62,000 nucleotides of DNA from Symbiodinium natans (lineage: Eukaryota > Sar > Dinophyceae > Suessiales > Symbiodiniaceae), in contig CAJNDS010002523.1 in assembly GCA_905221605.1 (NCBI GenBank), positions 1-62,000 on the forward strand. The letters run 5' to 3'. The notes under the pieces are model-generated. The model worked only from the letters and a program-made list of their open reading frames with translations, had not been told where the DNA came from and did not search any database. This document shows positions 9,540-21,182 of this stretch, one piece after another. The position numbers and the translations under genes are program-made. Each line of letters opens with the position of its first letter. The first letter of the stretch is position 1.

Positions 9540-12300
9540 TATGAGGAATTTAATTTATTTACCTATTAATTTCTTTAATTTCTTTAATTTCTGGGGCTCT
9601 CTTAGGGAAATAAATGAAATTAAAGAAATTAATAATTTCATTAATTTCTTTAATTTCTGGGCCTCTCTGTGCGAAATTAAAGAAATTAATGAAATTAATT
9701 AATTTCTTGAATTTCATTAATTTCTTTAATTTATTTTAATTAGTCCCGTGAGCCGGGGGGGCTCCCCCAATTAATTTCTTTAATTTCTTTAATTTCTGGG
9801 CCTCTCTGTGAGAAATTAAAGAAATTAAAGAAATTAATTCAGGTAGCCCTTCGGGCTTGCGAGACTAATTAAAAGAAATTAAAGAAATTAAAGAAATTAA
9901 TGAAATTAATTAATTTCTTTAATTTCTTTAATTTCTGGGCCTCTCTGTGAGAAATTAAAGAAATTAAAGAAATTAATTAATTTCATTAATTTCTTTAATT
10001 TCTGGGCCTCCCTGTGAGAAATTAAAGAAATTACAGAAATTAATTAATTTCATTAATTTCTTTAATTCTCTGTGCGAAATTAAAGAAATTAAAGAAACTA
10101 ATTAATTTCTTTAATTTCATTAATTTCATTAATTTCTTTAATTTATTTTAATTAGTCCCGTGAGCCGGGGGGGCTACCCCAATTAATTTCTTTAATTTCT
10201 TTAATTTCTGGGCCTCTCTGTGAGAAATTAAAGAAATTAAAGAAATTAATTCAGGTAGCCCTTCGGGCTTGCGAGACTAATTAAAAGAAATTAAAGAAAT
10301 TAAAGAAATTAATGAAATTAATTAATTTCTTTAATTTCTTTAATTTCTGGGTCTCTCTGTGAGAAATTAAAGAAATTAAAGAAATTAATTAATTTCATTA
10401 ATTTCTTTAATTTCCGGGCCTCTCTGTGAGAAATTAAAGAAATTAAAGAAACTAAATAATTTCATTAATTTCTTTAATTTCTGGGCCTCTCTGTGCGAAA
10501 TTAAAGAAATTTAAAAATTAATTAATTTCTTTAATTTCATTAATTTCATTAATTTCTTTACTTTATTTTAATTAGTCCCGTGAGCCGGGGGGCCCCCCCC
10601 AATTAATTTCTTTAATTTCTTTAATTTCTGGGCCTCTCTGTGAGAAATTAAAGAAATTAAAGAAATTAATTCCGGTAGCCCTTCGGGCTTGCGAGACTAA
10701 TTAAAAGAATTAAAGAAATTAAAGAAATTAAAGAAATTAATGAAATTAATACATTTCTTTAATTTCTTTAATTTCTGGGCCTCTCTGTGAGAAATTAAAG
10801 AAATTAAAGAAATTAATTAATTTCATTAATTTCTTTAATTTCTGGGCCTCTCTGTGAGAAATTAAAGAAATTAAAGAAATTCATTAATTTCATTAATTTC
10901 TTTAATTTCTGGGCCTCTCTGTGCGAAATTAAAGAAATTAGAGAAATTAATTAATTTCTTTAATTTCTTTAATTTCATTAATTTCATTAATTTCTTTAAT
11001 TTATTTTAATTAGTCCCGTGAGCCGGGGGGCCCCCCCCAATTAATTTCTTTAATTTCTTTAATTTCTGTGCCTCTCTGTGAGAAATTAAAGAAATTAAAG
11101 AAATTAATTAATTTCATTAATTTCTTTAATTTCTGGGCCTCTCTGTGAGAAATTAAAGAAATTAAAGAAATTAAAGAAATTAATTAATTTCATTAATTTC
11201 TTTAATTTCTGGGCCTCTCTGTGCGAAATTAAAGAAATTAAAGAAATTAATTAATTTGTTGAATTTCATTAATTTCATTAATTTCTTTAATTTATTTTAA
11301 TTAGTCCCGTGAGCCGGGGGGGCTACCCCAATTAATTTCTTTAATTTCTGGGCCTCTCTGTGAGAAATTAAAGAAACTAAAGAAATCAATTCCGGTAGCC
11401 CTTCGGGCTTGCGAGACTAATTAAAAGAAATTAATGAAATTAAAGAAATTAAAGAAATTAATTAATTTCTTTAATTTCTTTAATTTCTGGGCCTCTCTGT
11501 GAGAAATTAAAGAAATTAAAGAAATTAAAGAAATTAATTAATTTCATTAATTTCTTTAATTTCTGGGCCTCTCTGTGCGAAATTAAAGAAATTAAAGAAA
11601 CTAAATAATTTCATTAATTTCTTTAATTTCTGGGCCTCTCTGTGCGAAATTAAAGAAATTAAAGAAATTAATTAATTTCTTTAATTTCATTAATTTCATT
11701 AATTTCTTTAATTTATTTAAATTAGTCCCGTGAGCCGGGGGGGCTCCCCCAATTAATTTCTTTAATTTCTTTAATTTCTTTAGTTTATGGGCATCTCTGT
11801 GCGAAATTAAAGAAATTAAAGAAATAAATTCCGGTAGCCCTTCGGGCTTGCGAGACTAGTTAAAAGAAATTAAAGAAATTAAAGAAATTAAAGAAATTAA
11901 AGAAATTAATGAAATTAGTTAATTTCTTTAATTTCTCGAATTTCTGGGCCTCTATGTGAGAAATTAAAGAAATTAATTAATTTCATTAATTTCTTTAATT
12001 TCTGGGCCTCTCTGAAATTAATTTCTGTAGTTTCTCTACTTTCAGAGCCTATCTGTGAGAAATCAAAGAAACTAAATACATTAATCAATTTCTTTTATTT
12101 GATCAATTTCATTAATTTCTTTTATTTAAACTAATCCCGTGAGCCGGGTAATTAATTTTTGTAATTTCTTTATTTTCTAGGCCTCTCTGTGAGAAACTTA
12201 AGAAATTAACAAAAAACATCCGGTAGCCGCGTGGGGTTGCGAGACTAACTAAAAGAAATTAAAGAAAGTAATGAAATTAATCAATTTCTCTGGCTTTTTA
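9540..12300. repeat. Foldback (hairpin) satellite array
   Basis: AT-rich satellite built from AATTTCTTT and its complement AAAGAAATT. The landmark TTAGTCCCGTGAGCC recurs at about 9740, 10152, 10572, 11010, 11301, 11722 and 12131, giving spacings mostly of 410-440 bp and one of about 290. In most units, about 100 bp further on, lies GGGCTTGCGAGACTAATTA, which is an imperfect reverse complement of the landmark. Each such pair encloses (AATTTCTTT)n, then CTGGGCCTCTCTGTGAG, then (AAAGAAATT)n. The whole element can therefore fold into one long hairpin. Smaller hairpins with the same GGGCCTCTCTGTG loop fill the rest of the unit. Units after about 11.9 kb are more diverged. No coding capacity is supported. 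Confidence 0.9.
10148..10283. repeat. Representative foldback unit of the satellite
   Basis: The left arm reads TAATTAGTCCCGTGAGCC and continues through GGGCTACC to AATTAATTTC. The right arm reads back GAAATTAATT through GGTAGCCC to GGGCTTGCGAGACTAATTA. The arms of about 42 bp pair with few mismatches, and the AATTTCTTT/AAAGAAATT stretches inside them pair as well. The central loop is GGGCCTCTCTGTG. The right arm also contains its own small hairpin, AGCCC-TTC-GGGCT. Confidence 0.85.
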
Positions 12301-12379
12301 ATTGCTAAGCCTCTCTGTGAGAAATTAGAGAAATTCAAGCAATTAACCATCCTCTTTAATTTCTTGATTTTCTGGGCCT

Positions 12380-12893
12380 CTTTAAGCCTTCGTGCATCTT
12401 TATCGCGTTCCCTTTTCTATTCCCTTACTTTCGCGCTGAAACCATCACCCTTTCTTTCCCTTAATTTCCCCATTCATCCCTTAAAGAAAGGGACGCCTTC
12501 AAGATGTAGGAAGGATTTTTCATATAGTTGTGTGTACAATGGCTTGGTACTAGCGCTCTAATTTTCAAGAAGCTGTTTTGCATGTAATGTGTGTCACGAG
12601 TTTGCTACGTTCATAGGCAGACTATGTAAATACACCCTCTCTAAACAAACCATTTTCCCTAAACCCTGAACCCTAAACTCTAAACCCTAAACCCTAAACG
12701 CTCAAAGACTCCTACGGCCTCCAGGCCCTCTAAGAATCCCAAGTTCTCTAAGACTCCCAAGCCCCCTACACTTCCTAAGGCCCCGAAGCTCCCCAGGCCC
12801 CCTGAGCCCGCCAAGCCTCCTTAAGTCCCGTAAGCTCCCTAAGCTGTCGAAGCCCCCTTACTCCCTAAACAATTTCGCAGAGCAAGCAAACAG
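12380..12893 (+). repeat. 510-bp interspersed repeat, copy 1
   Basis: Near-identical to 13067-13575. It includes CTATTCCCTTACTTTCG, an internal CCCTAAACCCTGAACC telomeric relic, and a C-rich tail with CCCAAG/CCTAAG phrases. Its left end is truncated by the foldback satellite: copies 2 and 3 begin earlier with TCAGGGAAGTTTTCCCT. Confidence 0.9.
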
Positions 12894-13011
12894 AATTTCA
12901 GGACTACAAGCAATCGGTCATGAGCTGTCCTGCAGGCAACGCCTCCACCCAAAGCGTAACTTAAAATTTCCCTGACGTTTCCCTGTTGCGCTTTTTTTTG
13001 GCCCCGATTGT

Positions 13012-13575
13012 TTCAGGGAAGTTTTCCCTTGAAACCCCTGTGTAGTGCTAGAATTTCCCCTCGAATCCCTTTAAGGCTTCGTGTATCTGTACCGCGTTCC
13101 CTTTTCTATTCCCTTACTTTCGTGCTGAAACCATCGCCCTTTCTTTCCCTTAATTTCCCCAGTCATCCCTTAAAGAAAGGGACGCCTTCAAGATGTAGGA
13201 AGGATTTTTCATATAGTTGTGTGTACAATGGCTTGGTACTAGCGCTCTAATTTTCAAGAAGCTGTTTTGCAAGTAATGTGTGTCACGAGTTTGCTACGTT
13301 CATAGGCAGACGATGTAAATACACCCTCTCTAAACAAACCATTTCCCCTAAACCCTGAACCCTAAACTCTAAACCCTAAACCCTAAGCGCTCAAAGACTC
13401 CTACGGCCTCCAGGCCCTCTAAGAATCCCAAGTTCTCTAAGACTCCCAAGCCCCCTACACTTCCTAAGGCCCCGAAGCTCCCCAGGCCCCCTGAGCCCGC
13501 CAAGCCTCCTTAAGTCCCGTAAGCTCCCTAAGCTGTCGAAGCCCCCTTACTCCCTAAACAATTTCGCAGAGCAAG
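13012..13575 (+). repeat. 510-bp interspersed repeat, copy 2
   Basis: Second, more complete copy. It starts at TCAGGGAAGTTTTCCCT, itself a short inverted repeat, and ends at AATTTCGCAGAGCAAGCA like copy 1. The two copies start about 685 bp apart, which is consistent with tandem or segmental duplication. The open frame shared by the copies (an alternating Ser/Leu/Phe stretch) is not conserved in copy 3, so I do not call a gene. Confidence 0.9.
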
Positions 13576-13589
13576 CAGACAGCAAGTGA

Positions 13590-13845
13590 AGTTCATACAG
13601 TTCAAGTCCGTTTACTTCAGATCTATTGAATGCCAATGAAGTGTATAGAGTTGACCACAAGTGCATGGCATTCAACTCAACACACTTGAGTGCCATGCAG
13701 TTCGAGTGCATACACGTCCAGTATACAAGTGCAGTATACAAGTGAGTATGCAACCATATAAGTGCATACACTTAAGTGCATACACTTGTCCAAGTGCATA
13801 CAGTTCGAGCGCACAGAGTCAAGTGCATAGACTCAACGCACCGCA
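13590..13845. repeat. Degenerate minisatellite around AAGTGCATACACTT
   Basis: Many irregular copies of AAGTGCATACA and its near-complement (GTGTATAGAGTT, CATACACTTAAGTGC) are spaced by about 13-20 bp. The sequence is inserted between the 510-bp repeat and a further piece of foldback satellite. Confidence 0.75.
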
Positions 13846-13869
13846 AATCGATGCTTTCGGGCCAATCGT

Positions 13870-14310
13870 CTTCTAGTTTAAATTAGTCCCGTGAGCCGGG
13901 TGGGCTCCCCCAATTAATTTCTTTAATTTCTTTAATTTCTGGGTCTCTCTGTGAGAAATTAAAGAAATTAAAGAAATAAAAAAGAAATTAAAGAAATTAA
14001 TTCAGGCAGCCGTTCGGGCTTGCGAGACTAATTAAACGAAATTACAGAAAGTAAAGAAATTCAAGAAATTGAGGGAGTTAAAGAAATTAAAGGTTTTCAG
14101 AAATTCAAACAATAAAGAAATCAAAGAAATTAAAGAAATTAATGAAATTCATGAAACTAATTCCGGCAGCTGTTCGGGCTTGCGAGATTAATGAAAACAA
14201 ATTAAAGAAATTCACAATTCATTAATTTCCGTAACTTCTTCCTGTCTGTGAGAAAAACAAGAAATGCAAGAAGTTAATTCCGGTAGTCGTTCGGGCTTAC
14301 CAAAAGCAAA
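13870..14310. repeat. Diverged foldback satellite units
   Basis: The landmark TTAGTCCCGTGAGCCGG (about 13882) and three increasingly diverged right arms (TTCGGGCTTGCGAGACTAATTA at about 14009, then about 14173 and 14287) continue the satellite beyond the 510-bp repeats. This is the junction to the GAGCTC-rich satellite. Confidence 0.8.
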
Positions 14311-17300
14311 GGAGAATCACGTCCCATTGAAAGATAGACGAGTTGTGTCTTTGTACGTTGCGAGGTGGGGGAGCTCTTTCACAAGAGGTAGGTAGAGGAC
14401 TTTCTCATGTCCGGCAAAGAGATAGAGACGATCTTTCATGACCCGCTACGAGATAGAGGAGCCTCTTTCATGTAAAGGGTAGGAAACGGTAGAGCTGCGA
14501 GCTCGTCTACCCATTGACGGGAAATGAGCAAGACAGGACATTAGAGTGCTCTTGTAGCTTGTATGAGTGAATTCTTGTCATTGAAAAAGGGGAGCTCTTT
14601 CGCAAGCGGTAAAGTAGAGAACTCTCTCATTTGCTGGAAAGTCTTTCATGACCTATTGCGAGATAAAGAAGCTCTGCCACGTAGAAGGTAGCAAACGGTA
14701 GAGCTGAGACGCTGAGAGCTCCTCTACCTAGGGACCTAGTGACGGGGAACCAAAAGGATAGGATATGAGAGAGCTCTCCTGAAGGAGTTCTTCAATCTCT
14801 GACTAGGAGATGAATGAGCTCCTGTCTCTTCTCATACGTAATGACAGACAGGAAATGAACGATGCCCTCGAGCTTTTAACGCATCAAGAAAAAGCTCCTC
14901 TATCCCCTACAAGAGTGGGAGAGAGGGAAGCCCTCTCTGACCTATTAGGAGATAGAAGAGCTTGCTCATTGCAAAATATCAAGAGGAGGAGCTCTTGCAG
15001 AAGTCATGACCTGTTAGGAACCAGAGGAGATAGAAGAGCTTGCTCATTGCAAAAGGGGAAGCGGAGGAGCTCTTGCAGAAGAGGCAAGGAGCTCCTTCAC
15101 TTGCTACAAAGACACAGAGGAGCTTTCAGACGACGTATATTCAGAGATAGCGAAACTCGATCACGTAGAGATAGAGACTCTCTTAATAGAGACTAATGAG
15201 TTATGTCATGTCTCATTTATCGGACAGAGAATGGCCCAGGGCGACCTTCAAAACTCTTCATTGATAGAGAAGCTATTTCGGAAAACAAACATGGTGGAGA
15301 ACTCTCTCATTCCTGCAATGTGATACAGGAGGTCTCTCATGACCTCTTGTGAGATAGAGACCGGTTGCATCAGGGAAGTTTTCCCTGGAAACCCTTTGCT
15401 ATTCCCTTACTTTGGTGCTGAAACCATCACGTTCTTGTTCCTTAATGCCCCAGTAAACCCTTGGAGAAAGAGGTGTTTTCAAGATGTGGTGGGGTATCTC
15501 ATGTAGGAATGTACAATGGTTAGACACTAGCGCTCTTGCTTTCAAGAAGCAGTCTTGCAAGTAATGGCTCTGGGTTATGTCACGGGTTTGTTACGGTAAT
15601 AGGCAGACTACACAAATACACCCTCCATTAAATTCCCGTAGCCCTATAAACCCTACACCCTGCACGCGAATCCTGAGCCCCCTAAGACTCCTATGCCCCC
15701 TACGATGAGATATAGTTCATGGGAGAGCTCTTATACCGTTTATGAATGCATTCTTCTATCTTTGAGATGAAAGAGCTCCTCTATCTTCTCATAGGAAATG
15801 AAAGAGATCCTGCATATGAAAAGAAAAGACCCTTCGAGAAAAGTTAAAGAATGGTAACGAATCCATGTCATCAATCTTTTCATGCGTAATGAGAGCGCTC
15901 CACACTCTTAATGGGACATGAAAGAGCTCCTCCATTTCTTTGAAATCAAAACCTTGCTTTCTCCCTGAGTGACAAAGATCTCTTGGAAATGAGAGATCTC
16001 TGCTACCACTTTCGAAAAAATGAGCTCCTATATCTCGGAGTCGGAAAGATAAAGATGTGAAAAGGAGCCCTCCCAAACCTACGAGGCGCCAGAGCACCCG
16101 CCCGCAGCTTTTCAAGCAGGAGAAAGGCTCTTTCGTAAGGGGCGGAGGAGCTCTGTCATTCCCTCAACCAGAGGGAGGGGAGCCCTCTCATGACCTATTC
16201 AAGAGAGAGGAGATAGAAGAGCTTGCTCATTGCTCTTTAGGATGCGGAGGAGCTTTTGCACAAGAGGCAAGGAGCTCTTTTACTTCTACAAACGCATAGA
16301 AGAGCGTTTAGATGACCTGTTACGAAATAGAATAAATGCTGTCTCACGTAAGCGAGAGAGACTGATGAGTTATGCGACGCTCCATTTCAGGGATAGGCCT
16401 TCGAAACCTTCAATTAGGGTTGATCTCTCGCAAAAAGGTAAAAGAGCTATGTCATTTCCTACGAAGCGATAAGCAGCCTAGAGACAATCGGCTTCTCTCA
16501 TGTTTGCTTCATGGATAGAGAAGCTTTTCTCAACCAAAACCAAAGAGACGGATCATGTCCCATTGAAAGATAGACGAGTTCTGTCTTTGTACGTTACGAG
16601 GTGGGGGAGCTCTTTCACAAGAGGTAGGTAGAGGACTCTCTCATGTCCGGCAAAGAGATAGAGACGATCTTTCATGACCCGCTACGAGATAGAGAGCCTC
16701 TTTCATGTAAAGGGTAAGATATAGAAGAGCTGTGAGCTCCTTTACCTATCGACGGGAACTCTTATAGCTTTCATGAATGAGTTCTTGCCAGTGAACAAAG
16801 GGAGCTCTTTCACAAAGGGTAGATAGAGACCTCTCTCATTTCCTGTAAAAGAAAGAGGAGGTCTCTCACGACCTGATTATTGCGAGATAGAGAAGCTATG
16901 TCATATAAAGATAAGAAATGGTAGAGCTGAGGACTCCTCTGCCTAGTGACGGGAAATCAGTTAGATAGGACATGAGAGAACTCTCATACATTTCTTATGA
17001 ATGAGTTCTTCAATCTCTGAATAGAAAATGAATGAGCTCCTGTGTCTTCGCATACGAAATGACAGTGTGGAAATGAGCTGTCTCATGACCTGTTAGGAAA
17101 CAGAGGAGATAAAGAGCTTGCTCATTGCAAAAGAGGAAGCGGAGGGCTCTTGCAGAAGAGGCAAGGAGCTCCTTCACTTGCTGCAAAGATACAGAGGAGC
17201 TTTCAGATGACCTATTCAGAGATAGCGAAACTCGATCACGTAAACGATAGAGATTGAAAAGTTATGTCATGCCCCATTTCAGGGATAGAGAATGGCCTTC

Positions 17301-19440
17301 CAGACTTTCATTTCGAATAAAGGAGAGATCTGTCACAGAAAGGTAGAAGAGCTATTCATTTCTTATTATATCACGGGTAGACAAGCTTTTTCTCAAATAC
17401 AAACAAAAAACCTGGCTCATGCACCATTGAAAGACAGACGAGTTCTGTCACTCTCGATCACAAGGTGGAGGAGCTCTTTCACACGAGGTAGGTAGAGCAC
17501 TCTCTCTTTTCTTGCAAAGAGATAGAGAAGATCTGTCATGACTCCATGAACCGTTACGAGATAGAGAAGCCTCTTTCATGTAAAGGATAGGTCATGGTAG
17601 AGCTGAGAGCTCCCCTGCCTAGTGATGGCAAACGAGAAATAGGAACCAAAGGAGATAGAAGAGGTTGCTCATTGCAAAATAGGAAGCGGAGGAGCTATTG
17701 CAGAAGAGGCAAGCAGCTCCTTCACTTGCTGCGCAGACACAAAGGAGCTTTCAGATGACCTGTTCAGAGATAGCGAAACTCTCTCACGTAAACGATAGAG
17801 ACTGATGAGTTGTGTCCCCATTCAAGGGATAGAGAATGGCCTTCCAAACTTTCATTTCGGGTAAAGAAGAGATCTGTCGCAAAAAGGTAGAAGAGCTATG
17901 TCATTTCTTATGCATCGATAAACGGCTACTCGCATGATTTCTTCATCGATAGAGAAGCAGCTATTTCTGAATAGAAATTCACAATGGAGCTGTCTCATGT
18001 CCCAGTGAAAGATAGACGAGTTGTGGCATTTGATTTTGAGGTGAAGGAGCTCTTTCACAAGAGGTAGGTAGAGGACTCTCTAATGTTCTGCAAAGAGATA
18101 GAGGCAATCTTTCTTGACCCGCTACGAGATAGAGGAGCCTCTTCCATGTAAAGGGTAGGATGTGGTAGAGCTGTGAGCTCCTCTACCTATCGACGGGAAA
18201 TTAACAAGAAAGTACATTCGAGAGCTCTTACAGCTTCTATGAATGAGTTCTTGTGATTGAACAAAGGGAGCTCTTTCACAAAAGGTAGATAGAGACCTCT
18301 CTCATTTCCTGCAAAAGAAAGAGGAGGTCTCTCATGACCTATTGCGAGATAGAGAAGCTATGTCATATAAAAGATACGAAATGGTAGAGCTGAGCGCTGG
18401 TGACGGCAAATGAACTAGGTAGGACATGAGAGAGCTCTTATACATTGTATGAGAGATTTCTTATATCTATATCTCTTGTGAACGAGTTCTTCAATCTCTG
18501 ACTAGGAGATGAATGAGCTCCTGTATCTTCTCATACGAAATGACAGAATGGATATAAATGATGTCCTCTAGCTGTTAACGCAACATGAAAAAACCTCCTC
18601 TATCCCCTAAAAGAGAAGGAGAGAGGGAAGCCCGCTCATGACCTATTAGGAACCAGAGGAGATAAAAGAGCTTGCTCATTGCAAAATAGGAAGCGGAGGG
18701 CTCTTGCAGAAGAGGCAAGGAGCTCCTTCACTTGCTGCAAAGATACAGAGGAGCTTTCAGATGACCTATTCAGAGATAGCGAAACTCTATCACGTAAACG
18801 ATAGCGAGTGATGCGTTATGTCATGTCCCATTTGATGGACAGAGAATGGCCCAGAGTGGCCTTCAAAACTCTTCATTGATAGAGAAGCTGCGAAGCTATT
18901 TCTGAAAATCGACATAGAAGAGAACTCTCTCATTTCCTGCAGCGTGCAAAAGGAGGTCTCTCATGACCTATTGCGAGATAGAGAAATTTCAGGTAAGAGT
19001 TAGGTAATGGTAGAGCTGGGCACGCCTCTGCCTCTTGACGAGAAATGAGCTCGTGTATACTTCATGAATGCGTTCTTCTATCTCTCAGATGAAAGAGCTC
19101 CTCGATCCTTCTTTTAGGGCATGAAAGAAATCCTGTGTTCGAACTGAAAAGACCCTTTGATAAGCAAAAGAAAAAGGGAAACGAATCGATGCCTTCTATC
19201 TTTTAGTGCAGAGCTTCTCACTTCTAACGACATGATAGAGCTCCTCTATTTTCTTGGAAATGAAACAGCTTGCGTTCTCTCCTGAGTGAAAGATGTCTCT
19301 GTCGTGGAAATGAGATCTCCTCTATGTTTCTAAGAAATGAGATAGCTCACCTCTACCTCGTAATCGGAAATGAGAGGCCCTTCGCCCCTCTTCAGGCTAT
19401 GAAACAACTTGTCTATCTCTTACTTCAAAGTGTGCTAGAG
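14310..19440. repeat. GAGCTC-rich complex satellite
   Basis: About 5 kb made of diverged blocks in which short phrases such as GAGATAGAGGAGCTC and AGCTCTTTCACAAGAGG recur. A larger block starting at GAAAGATAGACGAGTT recurs at about 14328, 16564, 17429 and 18008. A second block (GAGCTTGCTCATTGCAAAA through CAGAGATAGCGAAACTC) recurs near 14960, 15040, 17115, 17665 and 18670. Many units hold the palindrome GAGCTC. The sequence is composed of A/G-rich and matching T/C-rich words. Open frames of 60-130 codons exist but follow the repeat structure and are not conserved between copies, so none is called. Confidence 0.85.
15367..15710 (+). repeat. 510-bp interspersed repeat, copy 3 (diverged)
   Basis: It aligns to copies 1 and 2 from CAGGGAAGTTTTCCCT through the CACTAGCGCTCT and TAGGCAGACTAC phrases to the C-rich tail. 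It carries many substitutions and is embedded in the GAGCTC satellite. It is clearly older than copies 1 and 2. Confidence 0.8.
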
Positions 19441-19477
19441 CTACATGGCTGCACTTGCTGGCGCCGGTGCACACACA

Positions 19478-19770
19478 GACCAAACCTTCACTATTACTGT
19501 TACTACTACTAATACTATTACTAGTATTATTACTATTCCTATTCCTATTACTATTACTAGTACTATTATTATTCCTATTACAATTACGGTCAGTATTATT
19601 ATACTCATAATAATATTAACATTATTATTATTATTGCACTACTACTGAAAGAAGAACCAGCCGTGAAATAGACCCTAAAGGTCTCGGCCACATATATATA
19701 TATATATATAAATACAAATAAATAAATAAATAAATAAATATATATATATATATATATGTATACATATTGT
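19478..19770. repeat. ACT/ATT trinucleotide and TA/AAAT microsatellites
   Basis: Interrupted (TAC/TAT)n from about 19490 to 19640, then (TA)n, (AAAT)n and (TA)n at about 19691-19757. Confidence 0.95.
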
Positions 19771-20524
19771 GGATGTTTTCTCTTGAAAGTTGAGGGCTTC
19801 GACTCTCAGAAGTCTGTGCTTTTAGTGGTGTTGAAGTTGCCTCACGCCTGCACAGCCAGCGCCAGGCCGGTCACCGCTCTACGGGCCCTGCGCCACAAGT
19901 CAAAACGAACGCTGGGCCTGTAGATCTCGACTCTATCTTGATGATAGTAGTAATGATAGTGAAATAATGATCGCGATCATAATCATGACAAAAGTACAAT
20001 TTTGATAAGGTGCCGCCTGAACCAATGAAAAACCACCATGCGCCAAGGTTTCTCTTAAAGGGCCTCCGGGCTCCCGGCTGATCAGGCTGGCAAGCGCTCC
20101 ACAGGGAAGCCTGGGGGACCCCGTGCTTACGTGGGCTTCGCAGCGGGGGCTGGAAGTTGGCTCACATGTGGGGGGTTTTCCCAAATTAGGGGTACCCTAT
20201 TGGGGTCCATCTTCTAAGGGAATGGTGCTATTTGGAGACTATATTAGTGGGTCCCGTAGTTGGGTAAAACCATTTGGGCTTCTGGTTGCAGACTGTTGAG
20301 TCTTGGGGGGCATTGCGCGAGCCAGACATCGAAAGTCTAAGTTGCTGGCTTGGCATTTCAGCGCACCGCCTGGAGATGCAGAAGGCAGCTGTGCCTCTGC
20401 AGGGCTTTGATGTTCGTCAGAGCTTCCCAAGGCGTTTCTGTTCGGGCTTTGGGGCTTGGTGCTTAAGGTTCCGGATTTACTATTTAAGGGGAAAACACAT
20501 CAGGATGGCCGAAGAGCAGGATGG

Positions 20525-20800
20525 CCGGGGAACTTCGACGAAGACTCGGGATACCAACGGGCCGAGACGAAGTTCGACGAAGGCCGGGGGGCCGGGCGAA
20601 GGTTCGACGAAGGCCGGGAGGTTCGACGAAGGGGGAGGGGGTTCGACGAAGACCGATACAAAAGGCCAAGACAAAGCCCGAAAAAAAACGCGAAGGTTCG
20701 ACGAAGGCTAAATGAAGGCCGGAGGTTCGACGAAGGCCACAAGGGCCGGGAGGGGGGTTCGACGAAGGCCAAGAGTTTCGACGAAGGCTAGGAGAGTTCG
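20525..20800. repeat. Minisatellite with core TTCGACGAAGGCCGG
   Basis: About ten irregular copies, 17-32 bp apart, of TTCGACGAAGGC followed by a G-rich spacer. The core TTCGACGAA is a perfect palindrome around the central A. Open frames on both strands (Arg/Lys-rich on plus, Pro/Arg/Ser-rich on minus) simply follow the repeat. Confidence 0.9.
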
Positions 20801-21182
20801 ACGGTCTTTGCCGAAGGCTGTGTGCCATCCGCCCCCATACGCCGTCCTGATCGGTTTGCCCCTGACTATTGCCTGATGGCGCCTGGAAAGGCAAAGCCTG
20901 GAGACGTCGAGTTGCGTCGGAAAGCGAGCTCTCAGTCAGATATCGAAATGCCTAACCAGCCCTTGCGACATGTAGCTGCCAGGCGAAAAACCGTGTAGGC
21001 GCACTTTCTCCACGAAGAAAAGCTTAATCGGGGGGGTGCAGGGGACACTGCAGAACTGTCAGAGCCAACAGACCCTGGCAAAATGAGGATAAACCAAATA
21101 GCTGCACTGAGACCTCATACCCGGTGACACTGCCCTCTGCGGTGCGATCGGGGAAAACCAACATCGATCAAGCCGAAGGCCA

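Larger units (their letters stand above)
1..9540. repeat. Subtelomere-like mosaic of interstitial telomeric repeats
   Basis: More than thirty short arrays of the plant/dinoflagellate-type telomere heptamer occur here. Some read TTTAGGG and some CCCTAAA, and they are separated by 50-400 bp of non-repetitive sequence. Orientation switches repeatedly, so this is not a single chromosome-end array. Many copies are degenerate (TTTCGGG, TTTGGGG, CCCGAAA). Open frames here are short, low-complexity or interrupted, and no protein family is recognisable. The arrays thin out sharply after about 9.4 kb. The block is most simply an interstitial or subtelomeric domain; whether it lies next to a real chromosome end cannot be seen from the window. 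Confidence 0.85.

Noticed and set aside
12271-13250. Two similar Ser/Leu/Phe-rich open frames in the 510-bp repeat copies
   Set aside because: The similarity is explained by the recent duplication. The third, older copy does not keep the frame.
9540-14310. CRISPR-like regularly spaced repeats
   Set aside because: Repeat and spacer are both AT-rich satellite sequence with internal complementarity. Spacers are not unique, no cas genes are present and the context is eukaryotic.
14810-15196. 128-codon open frame in the GAGCTC satellite
   Set aside because: Its repeated Arg-rich phrases coincide with the satellite units, and other copies of the same units carry stops and frameshifts.
20484-20894. 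Pro/Arg/Ser-rich and Arg/Lys-rich open frames on both strands
   Set aside because: They follow the TTCGACGAAGGC minisatellite and have no sequence beyond it.
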